This document shows positions 16,098-23,331 of a DNA stretch of 28,560 nucleotides, in pieces. Source of the stretch: Thiotrichaceae bacterium UBA7359 (lineage in GTDB: Bacteria > Pseudomonadota > Gammaproteobacteria > Eutrophobiales > Eutrophobiaceae); contig CAJJDJ010000085.1 of NCBI GenBank assembly GCA_905182825.1, positions 1 through 28,560 of the forward strand, read 5' to 3'. Position numbers and translations under genes: made by a program. The number at the start of each line of letters is the position of its first letter. Positions within the stretch are counted from its first letter, which is position 1. A model generated the notes under the pieces. That model worked only from the letters and a program-made list of their open reading frames with translations, made no database searches and was not told the origin of the DNA.

Positions 16098-17156
16098 ATG
16101 GCTGATTTAATTGATAAAAAAGTATTAAAATCATTTGTCCCGCCGAGTGCATTAAGTACTGAAAATTTTCAAGAGTTAGCAGGCAAAATATATGTTGAAG
16201 ATTTTCAAGCAGGGAAAGTTGTTTTTGAAGAAGGCGACTCTGACAAACAATCTGTTTATTTGCTTGATGGGCAGGTCGATGTTACATCAAGCAGCCAAGA
16301 GAAATTTGTAATTTTATCCGGCACTAGCATATCCAAACACCCGATTGTAAATCAACAGCCAAGAAAACACACAGTCACTGCCAAAGTAGATTCAAAATTA
16401 ATACGAATTGATAGTGATTTACTTGATATTTTACTCACTTGGGATCAACTTTCAGGAATTGAAGTTGATGAAATCCAAGTTGAAGAAGGTGGGCAACAAG
16501 AGGATAGTGATGGCGATTGGATGACGCTTATATTGCAGTCCAAGGCTTTTCTGCAAATACCTCCAGCAAATATACAGGCATTATTTATGCGTGTTAAAGA
16601 AGTGTCTGTAAAGGCTGGCGACGTAGTGATTAAACAGGATGACGACGGTGACTATTACTATATTGTCAAAAATGGGAAGTGTAAGGTCACACGCAATTCA
16701 AAAACTGGGACAGAATTAACTTTGGCCACATTATCTAATGGCGCTTCATTTGGAGAAGAAGCACTACTTTCAGAAGCAAAGAGAAATGCTAATGTTATCA
16801 TGCTAACGGAAGGTTCCTTAATGCGTTTATCCAAAGAAGATTTTAACGAGCTGTTAAAAGAACCGATGTTAAGCTGGGTAAGTAATGAAAAAGCAGATGC
16901 CTTGGTGAAAGATGAAGGAGCAATTTGGATAGATGTTAGGTTGGAAAGTGAATATAAAAACGAAAAGATTGAAGGCAGTATCAATATTCCACTCTTCATG
17001 TTGCGAATTAAGGCGCAAACACTTGAACCAGATAAAACATATATTCTCTACTGTAATAGTGGTCGGCAAAGTTCGGCTTGTGCTTATTTGTTGAGCGAGC
17101 GTGGCCTACAAGTTCATTGCCTCAAGGGCGGATTAGTCGAACGGTCAAGTGATTAA
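16098..17156 (+). CDS. Double cyclic-nucleotide-binding domain protein fused to rhodanese
   Basis: A 352-residue cytoplasmic protein with three parts. The first cNMP-binding-type domain (about 15-118) has the beta roll (FQAGKVVFEEGDSDKQSVYLLDGQVDV, read in parts) but lacks the FGE phosphate cassette, so it probably does not bind nucleotide. An acidic linker (121-140) follows. The second domain (about 142-256) has GDVVIKQDDDGDYYYIVKNG and the cassette FGEEALLSEAKRNA (218-231) with R229, so it may bind cAMP or cGMP. A rhodanese domain (about 262-350) has WIDVR, GSINIP and the active loop YCNSGRQSS with persulfide cysteine C319. There is no DNA-binding or kinase domain. AAGGA precedes the ATG. 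It may be cotranscribed with aroE, 43 bp downstream. Its physiological role is unknown to me. Confidence 0.85.
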   Translation: MADLIDKKVLKSFVPPSALSTENFQELAGKIYVEDFQAGKVVFEEGDSDKQSVYLLDGQVDVTSSSQEKFVILSGTSISKHPIVNQQPRKHTVTAKVDSKLIRIDSDLLDILLTWDQLSGIEVDEIQVEEGGQQEDSDGDWMTLILQSKAFLQIPPANIQALFMRVKEVSVKAGDVVIKQDDDGDYYYIVKNGKCKVTRNSKTGTELTLATLSNGASFGEEALLSEAKRNANVIMLTEGSLMRLSKEDFNELLKEPMLSWVSNEKADALVKDEGAIWIDVRLESEYKNEKIEGSINIPLFMLRIKAQTLEPDKTYILYCNSGRQSSACAYLLSERGLQVHCLKGGLVERSSD

Positions 17157-17199
17157 TACAAATTTTATTCAATCTACAATATTCTTTTAACTGTTTATT

Positions 17200-18054
17200 G
17201 TGACCGATGATTTTAGGCTAGAGGTTTCTGTATCAAATTATGCTGTATTTGGTAATCCCATAAGACATAGTAAATCACCTCTAATCCATTCTTTTTTTGC
17301 TAAACAAACCAATATAGCACTTCGCTATGAATCGATAGAAGTTCCCACAGATAAATTCCGTGATTATGTCAGCATATTCGCATCCCAAGGTGGTCTTGGC
17401 TTAAATGTTACCGTGCCTTTTAAAGAAGAGGCTTATTCTTTTTGTGGAGTATTAACTGAGCGAGCTCAGTTGTGTGGTTCGGTTAATACAATTCATTTTG
17501 ATAAAGAATTAAATAGTTTTGGTGACACTACTGATGGGCAAGGTTTTATTAATGACTTAAAAATTAATCATCAAATAGACATTAAGGATAAGACTATACT
17601 TATACTGGGTGCGGGTGGTTCAGTTAAGTCAATTTTAGAACCAATATGTAATGAACTGCCTTGTAAGATTGTTATTGCGAATCGTACAGTTTCTCGTGCC
17701 GAAGAATTGGCAGAAAAATTTTCCAAGTTATGTAATATCACTGCATGTGCATATTCAGACCTAGCAACAGAACCATTTGAATTAGTGGTTAATGGAACAT
17801 CATTAAGCTTAATTGGAGAGCTTCCTGCTATCTCAAAATCTGTGGTTAATAAAAGGACCTGTTGTTACGATTTAATGTATTCAGATACGGATACAGTCTT
17901 TCTGCGATGGGCATCTGAATTGGGTGCAGCAAAGGTTATGGATGGTTTGGGTATGTTGGTTGAGCAAGCTGCAGAATCATTTTTAATCTGGCATGGTGTG
18001 AAGCCTGATACTGCTACAACAATTGATGCGCTTAGAAAAATAAATTTTAATTAG
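17200..18054 (+). CDS. aroE: Shikimate dehydrogenase
   Basis: NADP-dependent reduction of 3-dehydroshikimate to shikimate in aromatic amino-acid synthesis. The 284-residue protein has the substrate loop VFGNPIRHSKSPLIH (16-30), LNVTVPFKEEAY with catalytic K75, and GDTTDGQGF with D112. ILGAGGSVKSIL (135-146) forms the dinucleotide fold and NRTVSRAEEL (161-170) the NADP phosphate site. YDLMYS and DGLGMLVEQAAESFLIWHG follow near the end. The start is GTG at 17200; no ATG or ribosome site gives a better choice, and the N-terminus is about 10 residues longer than usual, so the exact start is uncertain. It converges on the TRAP genes with 22 bp between stops. Confidence 0.95.
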   Translation: MTDDFRLEVSVSNYAVFGNPIRHSKSPLIHSFFAKQTNIALRYESIEVPTDKFRDYVSIFASQGGLGLNVTVPFKEEAYSFCGVLTERAQLCGSVNTIHFDKELNSFGDTTDGQGFINDLKINHQIDIKDKTILILGAGGSVKSILEPICNELPCKIVIANRTVSRAEELAEKFSKLCNITACAYSDLATEPFELVVNGTSLSLIGELPAISKSVVNKRTCCYDLMYSDTDTVFLRWASELGAAKVMDGLGMLVEQAAESFLIWHGVKPDTATTIDALRKINFN

Positions 18055-18076
18055 AATTAAATGTTGAGATTTATAT

Positions 18077-19390
18077 CTAAATACCGTGAATTTTATCCAT
18101 CAAATCAGGTAACCAGGTTACTAAATCAGGTATTAAAATAATTATTATTATCATAGCTATCTGTAGTATCACAAACGGAACTATCCCTTTGTATATATCC
18201 TGGATGCGTACTTCAGGAGGCGCGACTGCCTTTAAGTAAAATAAGGAGAATCCAAAAGGAGGGGTAAGAAATGAAGTCTGTAGGTTTAAAGCTATTAATA
18301 CGGCGAACCAAAGCATGTCGATATTAAATTGATTAGCAATAGGAGCAAGAATGGGAATGACAATAAAACAAACCTGAAGAAAATCGAGAAAAAATCCGAG
18401 AACAAAGATCAAGAACATACTAATAAACAAGAATCCCCACATGCCACCAGGCAGATTAGACATGATATTTAATACTAGGCTATCACCGCCGATACCTCTG
18501 AAGACAAGACCAAATGCTGTGGCTCCGATTAAAATCATAAATACCATACATGTTAGCTTTGTTGTTTGTTGCATTGAGTCGACTAAGTTTTTTAAAGATA
18601 ATCTTTTATGTAAAACAGCTAGTAGTAGTGCCCCTATAGCACCAACTGCAGCTGATTCGGTTGGCGAGGCAATACCGAAGAAGATTGACCCTAATACCGC
18701 TAAGATAAGGATAAGAGGAGGTGATAAAATAGTCAGTATGTTCAGAAAGCTGAGTTCATTTGAAACGGTTTTAAGCGCAGGGGCAGCTGCAGGTTTGCAC
18801 CACGAATAGATGAGGATATAAATGATAAATAAAGATACTAGCATAAAACCAGGGATCACAGCTCCCATAAATAAACGACCAACAGGCACACCTATAATAT
18901 CGCCCAAAAGTATTAAAATAATACTCGGTGGGATTATTTGGCCAAGTGTTCCCGATGCTGCGATAGTTCCAGCTGCAAATGATGCTGAATAATTATGTTT
19001 CAGCATTGTTGGTAAAGCAATAATACCCATAGTTACAACTGTGGCACCTACAACACCCGTTGTCGCCGCTAGCATCGCTCCTACTATAACGACTGAAAGT
19101 GCCAGACCACCGTTTAATTTTCCACAAAGCTTTCCCATTGTTTCTAATAGGTCTTCAGCTAAACCAGTTCGATCTAAAATGACTCCCATGAAAATAAACA
19201 ACGGAACTGCAATCAAAGTAAAGTTAGTCATGATGCCCCAAATGCGAAGGGGTAATAAATTAAAAAAATCGAAGCCAAGAAAAATACCGCCAAAGACTAA
19301 TGCAACCGCTCCTAACGTAAATGCAACAGGATAACCTATCAATAACAAGATCATCAGGCTAACAAACATCATAATTATCCATACTGTCAT
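18077..19390 (-). CDS. TRAP transporter large permease subunit (DctM family)
   Basis: The 437-residue large membrane subunit of a tripartite ATP-independent periplasmic transporter. It moves an organic acid or related solute with Na+ or H+. Roughly twelve hydrophobic helices, with IGYPVAFTLGAV near the start, LFIFMGVILDRTGLAEDL, GTLGQIIPPSIILILLGDI and FLTPPFGFSLFYLKAVAPPE near the end, are all DctM hallmarks. Its ATG overlaps the stop of the small subunit (TAATG), so the two are translationally coupled. Substrate cannot be assigned: no binding-protein gene lies beside it. It belongs to the IT superfamily. Confidence 0.93.
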   Translation of the reverse strand: MTVWIIMMFVSLMILLLIGYPVAFTLGAVALVFGGIFLGFDFFNLLPLRIWGIMTNFTLIAVPLFIFMGVILDRTGLAEDLLETMGKLCGKLNGGLALSVVIVGAMLAATTGVVGATVVTMGIIALPTMLKHNYSASFAAGTIAASGTLGQIIPPSIILILLGDIIGVPVGRLFMGAVIPGFMLVSLFIIYILIYSWCKPAAAPALKTVSNELSFLNILTILSPPLILILAVLGSIFFGIASPTESAAVGAIGALLLAVLHKRLSLKNLVDSMQQTTKLTCMVFMILIGATAFGLVFRGIGGDSLVLNIMSNLPGGMWGFLFISMFLIFVLGFFLDFLQVCFIVIPILAPIANQFNIDMLWFAVLIALNLQTSFLTPPFGFSLFYLKAVAPPEVRIQDIYKGIVPFVILQIAMIIIIILIPDLVTWLPDLMDKIHGI

Positions 19391-19908
19391 TAGTTTTTTT
19401 CCATTGCTTTAGTTAGTTTTTTTATAATTTCTGCAATTCCTTGAATAAGTAACAAACAAAAACCGGCAGGAATTATCGATTTAATCAACCAACGAGCAGT
19501 CAAACCCCCTGGATCAGGAGAAACTTCATTATGGACATAGGATTGAAAGACAAAAGGCCATGCACTTATGATGACTAATAAACAAAATGGGATGAGAATA
19601 AATAAAATACCGAACACATCAATCCATGCACGATGTTTATCAGTTAGCAATCTACTTCTATATAAGATATCAAGACGAACATGTTCATCATGCTTAAGGG
19701 TATAAGACGAACCGATTAGCAAAATAATTGAAAAAAGGTGCCATTCCAGTTCTTGTATTCCTATAGAGCCACTTTGAAATAAATAACGCATTGATACGTC
19801 ATAACCAACCAGAAAAACAAGAATAATTATAAGCCATGATGTGCATTTGCCTATATATTCGGTAAACGCATCAATTTTCAAGCTGAATATAGTTAATATT
19901 TTTTTCAA
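19390..19908 (-). CDS. TRAP transporter small permease subunit (DctQ family)
   Basis: The 172-residue small membrane subunit with four hydrophobic segments, including WLIIILVFLVGYDVSMRYLF (34-53). The typical IGIQELEWHLFSIILLIGSSYTLK block follows, then EHVRLDILY. These are standard DctQ features. The frame opens with TTG at 19908 and has no visible ribosome site, so the start is tentative, but no nearer in-frame ATG would keep the first helix. The 289 bp upstream contains neither a dctP gene nor an open frame, so the usual P-Q-M order is missing its first member. Confidence 0.88.
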   Translation of the reverse strand: MKKILTIFSLKIDAFTEYIGKCTSWLIIILVFLVGYDVSMRYLFQSGSIGIQELEWHLFSIILLIGSSYTLKHDEHVRLDILYRSRLLTDKHRAWIDVFGILFILIPFCLLVIISAWPFVFQSYVHNEVSPDPGGLTARWLIKSIIPAGFCLLLIQGIAEIIKKLTKAMEKN

Positions 19909-20197
19909 TTATTTATTACTGTTAGGATCAATTTTGACTTCAAAGTATAAACTAAAGAGATGAAAATATAGAGTAAGTTTATTAATGCTTAGCTAGATTC
20001 GAGCTGTAATAAATTATTTTTGTAGATTCATGTGGATTTAAAATTAATCTAGATGTTTTGAGAATGCAGATAGGAGTCACATCAGAAATAAGTTATATAT
20101 GATTATATTAATTAATGATATTCAAGATTATTTTAGAGACCTGATATGAAGTTAGCGACGATAGTTTGATTGAAAATATACAAATTTATCCATAAAT

Positions 20198-20998
20198 TTA
20201 TAAAATATTGGTTTTCATGCGATGGTAACAATTAGCGAGCGTTATGAAATCACAAACCTCTAAATTTTCAGCACGATTTTCAGGTGCAATACCAGCATTT
20301 ATAATTGTTGATTCATCCAAATATTTTTTAAGTGCATTTCGTATGGTCTTTCGTCGTTGTGAAAAAGACTCTCTAACTATGATTTTTAAACACTCATGAT
20401 CTAACAGTTCATGTCTTGGATGTGATAGGGGGATTAATTTCACAAGTGCGGATTCAATCTTTGGAATGGGTATGAATGCCTCTGGTTTAACGTTAAAAAG
20501 TGACTCAACATCACAATAATATTGAAGCATTATAGATAAGCGTCCATATTTTTTGTTTCCACTATTCGCACATATTCGTTCAACGACTTCTTTTTGCAAC
20601 ATGAACGTCATGTCTTTAATGCATTCTCGGTATTTTAATAAATGAAATAAAATAGGTGTACTGATGTTATACGGTAGATTTCCAACTATACGTAAATCAG
20701 TATGATTGAAAATACTAAAATCTAGATCTAACGCATCTTTCTCATGAATTATTAAACGATTTTTATCTTCAATATTTGTCCTTAATTTAGCAGCGAGATC
20801 TTTGTCTATTTCAATAACATTAAGTTTTTTTACACGATTAAGTAATGGAAATGTTAGCGCACCTTTTCCAGGTCCTATTTCTATAATGTATTCATGGTTT
20901 TGAGGATTTATGCTATCAACGATACGCTGAATAATATTTTGGTCGTGTAGAAAGTTTTGACCAAAACGTTTTCGAGCATGATAATTATCAGAATTCAT
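20198..20998 (-). CDS. rsmA: 16S rRNA dimethyladenosine transferase
   Basis: KsgA/RsmA dimethylates two adjacent adenosines in the 3'-terminal helix of 16S rRNA (A1518 and A1519 in E. coli) late in small-subunit assembly. The 266-residue protein has KRFGQNFLHD (10-19), SAM motif I EIGPGKGALT (40-49), VIEIDKDL (61-68), the catalytic NLPYNIS (107-113), and FSQRRKTIRNALKK. Its ATG lies 11 bases inside the end of pdxA. It is the last gene of the lptD-surA-pdxA-rsmA operon; an AT-only inverted repeat at the stop is too weak to call a terminator. In E. coli apaG follows directly; here TRAP genes do. Confidence 0.97.
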   Translation of the reverse strand: MNSDNYHARKRFGQNFLHDQNIIQRIVDSINPQNHEYIIEIGPGKGALTFPLLNRVKKLNVIEIDKDLAAKLRTNIEDKNRLIIHEKDALDLDFSIFNHTDLRIVGNLPYNISTPILFHLLKYRECIKDMTFMLQKEVVERICANSGNKKYGRLSIMLQYYCDVESLFNVKPEAFIPIPKIESALVKLIPLSHPRHELLDHECLKIIVRESFSQRRKTIRNALKKYLDESTIINAGIAPENRAENLEVCDFITLANCYHRMKTNIL

Positions 20999-22031
20999 CG
21001 ACAGTTTCAGAAGTATTGTTTATATTTTTTGAATTAAACTGATGTCGTGCTAATTGATCAGCCATTTTTATTGAGGTTAATAAACTGTTACATTCAGCTT
21101 TACCTGTTCCAGCAAGCTCAAGAGCTGTTCCATGATCTACTGATGTTCTGATAATGGGAAGCCCGAGTGTTATATTGACAGCTTCTCCAAAACCAAGTGT
21201 TTTTAGTACTGGTAGTCCTTGGTCATGATACATACAAATAAATACGTCCGTGTTATCACGAATATAAGTCCTAAATGCTGTGTCCGCTGGTAAAGGCCCT
21301 GTAATTGCGTGACCTTTTTTTATAAATTCATTGATTACTGGTGAGATTACTGTTATTTCTTCGGAACCAAGATGACCACTTTCGCCCGCATGAGGATTTA
21401 GCCCGCAAACAGTAATTCTAGGTCTTTTTATACCAAATTTATTCTCCATTTCATCAATAACAATACGGATTGTTTGTTCAACTCTTTCAGGTGTTATTGA
21501 ATCAGGGACATCTCGCAAGGCTAAATGAGTGGTAACTAGCGCAACACGTAATTTCGAGCAGGCAAGTAACATTACCGGTAGCATTCCGCCGCATTTTTTC
21601 GCAAAATACTCGGTATGACCACTAAAGTTAATTCCTGCATCATTAATGATAGATTTTTGTATGGGCGCAGTAACAATAGCATCATAATTTTTCAATAAAC
21701 ATTCACGTGAGGCTATATCAAGTAATTCAAGAACATAGTTTGCGTTATGTTTATTAAGCTTGCCTGGAACACAAGCTGTATTCAATTTAACAGGAATGAG
21801 TTTTATTGAATTAGATCTATATGAATCTTGGGACACATTAGTATTTGTTATCGTATGAAACTTTAGAGGGAGGGATAAAGATTTTGCACGTTCTATAAGT
21901 AGTTCTGAGTCACCGATGATAGTTAGATTAATTCGATGATCAATTTGGGCTAGTTTTACTACTAAATCGGGACCAATTCCAGCAGGCTCGCCGCTCGTAA
22001 GCAGAATACGTGGTTTTTTCTCATACTTCAT
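20988..22031 (-). CDS. pdxA: 4-hydroxythreonine-4-phosphate dehydrogenase
   Basis: NAD-dependent oxidation of 4-phosphohydroxy-L-threonine in the DXP-dependent pathway to pyridoxal phosphate, the cofactor SerC needs. The 347-residue protein has TSGEPAGIGPDL (12-23), TAPIQK (121-126), and the three metal histidines H169 (VTTHL), H214 (LNPHAGESG) and H269 (MYHDQG). FGEAVNITLGLPIIRTSVDHGTALELAG, read in parts, lies near the end. These spacings match E. coli PdxA (H166, H211, H266). The tail runs about 15 residues beyond the usual length. It starts 11 bases inside surA and ends 11 bases inside rsmA. Confidence 0.96.
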   Translation of the reverse strand: MKYEKKPRILLTSGEPAGIGPDLVVKLAQIDHRINLTIIGDSELLIERAKSLSLPLKFHTITNTNVSQDSYRSNSIKLIPVKLNTACVPGKLNKHNANYVLELLDIASRECLLKNYDAIVTAPIQKSIINDAGINFSGHTEYFAKKCGGMLPVMLLACSKLRVALVTTHLALRDVPDSITPERVEQTIRIVIDEMENKFGIKRPRITVCGLNPHAGESGHLGSEEITVISPVINEFIKKGHAITGPLPADTAFRTYIRDNTDVFICMYHDQGLPVLKTLGFGEAVNITLGLPIIRTSVDHGTALELAGTGKAECNSLLTSIKMADQLARHQFNSKNINNTSETVDEF

Positions 22032-23331
22032 CTAAACGATATTCAACATAGGCATCGTCTCGAAGTTGTCTCGTCCAGTTTTGCATCGCTTCTTCAAGTT
22101 TACGATTTTTGATAGCAAACCTAGCCTTGCTACGTCTTATACTTTCGCTATTATCATATTCACGACGTTCTAAAACCTCGAGAATATGCCAACCATAATC
22201 AGTTTTGAAAGGTTTGCTGACTTCTCCAAGCTCAATACTGTCCATCACCTTTTGAAATTCCGGCACTAGGGCACCAGGCGATGTCCAACCGAGATCTCCG
22301 CCTTTAATTGCGCTTCCTGGGTCATCAGAATTACCTTTAGCCAATAAACTAAAATCATCCCCGCTTTCAATGCGAGTTTTTAAAAGTGCTGCTTTATACC
22401 GAGCTTTTTCGCTACTAATTAGGTCGTCTGGTTTTATCAATATATGTCTGGAGTGAGTTTGTTGGATGATATTTATCTTATCGCTTCGAAAATCAGATAT
22501 CATAATAATATGAAAGCCACTAGAACTTTGAATTAATTCACTGATATCATTTTTTTTCATGTCGGAAATATGGTCAACAAATAATGATGGTACATCTTCC
22601 AGTTTACGCCATCCTAAATCACCACCATTTGCTGCATTTGCTCCGTTAGATACCGATTTTGCAGTATCTGTAAATTCTGCACCGGACAAAAGATCTTCAC
22701 GAACTTGAGTTGCGACTTGAAGCACTTGTGATATCTCATTAGGGGTGGCAGCTGAAGGTAATGCTAATAACATGTGAGATATTCTGATCTCAGTTTGACT
22801 CGTTCCTTGAAAATCCTCGTTTGCAATGAAGATATCAATTTCTTTTTCAGTAACAATAATCCGATTTTCAACTTGTCGTTTGCGTAATTGGCTTAATATT
22901 ATTTCGTTACGAATGTTTTCTCTAAATTGTTCATAATTATATTCATCTTTTTCAAGAATTTCGCGAAATTGAGTTAATGACACTTTGTTTTCGGCAGCGA
23001 TATTATTGATAGTTTGATTTAAAGATTGGTCGTCTACTTTAACACCAGTTCTGAGAGCTATTTGTAATTGGATACGATTTTCAATCATCTTATCCAGCAC
23101 TTGTCGTTCGAGGATAGATGCGGGCGGTAATTGAGTCCCTTGTTGTTGTAATTGTCCACGTATACTACGCACTTTTTTACCCAGTTCACTTTGCATTATC
23201 ACATCCTCATTGACTATGGCAACTATACGGTCAAGCGGGACATAAGCATGTGCTAATGACTGAAACAAAAGTAAGGTAAAAAGTCCCAATATCAAATGTC
23301 GGTACTTAATCTTGAGAAATTTAAAATACAC
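22021..23331 (-). CDS. surA: Periplasmic chaperone/peptidyl-prolyl isomerase SurA
   Basis: SurA escorts outer-membrane proteins, LptD among them, through the periplasm to the BAM complex. The 436-residue precursor has a signal peptide (1-29, ending SLAHA before YVPLDRIVAIVNEDVI). The SurA_N helical domain (about 30-170) is followed by two parvulin domains, PPIase 1 (about 178-280) and PPIase 2 (about 290-390), each with a GGDLGW motif (237 and 345 onward). A C-terminal helix that packs on the N-domain ends the protein. The start is GTG at 23331, 11 bases inside lptD; later TTG codons would remove the lysine-rich n-region of the signal. Confidence 0.95.
   Translation of the reverse strand: MYFKFLKIKYRHLILGLFTLLLFQSLAHAYVPLDRIVAIVNEDVIMQSELGKKVRSIRGQLQQQGTQLPPASILERQVLDKMIENRIQLQIALRTGVKVDDQSLNQTINNIAAENKVSLTQFREILEKDEYNYEQFRENIRNEIILSQLRKRQVENRIIVTEKEIDIFIANEDFQGTSQTEIRISHMLLALPSAATPNEISQVLQVATQVREDLLSGAEFTDTAKSVSNGANAANGGDLGWRKLEDVPSLFVDHISDMKKNDISELIQSSSGFHIIMISDFRSDKINIIQQTHSRHILIKPDDLISSEKARYKAALLKTRIESGDDFSLLAKGNSDDPGSAIKGGDLGWTSPGALVPEFQKVMDSIELGEVSKPFKTDYGWHILEVLERREYDNSESIRRSKARFAIKNRKLEEAMQNWTRQLRDDAYVEYRLDEV

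Noticed and set aside
18046..18061. TTTAATT-AG-AATTAAA inverted repeat at the aroE stop
   Set aside because: AT-only, no usable loop; not a credible terminator.
20182..20199. AT-only inverted repeat AAATTTAT-CC-ATAAATTT at the rsmA stop
   Set aside because: All A-T stem with a 2-nt turn in very AT-rich DNA; too weak and too likely by chance to call a terminator.
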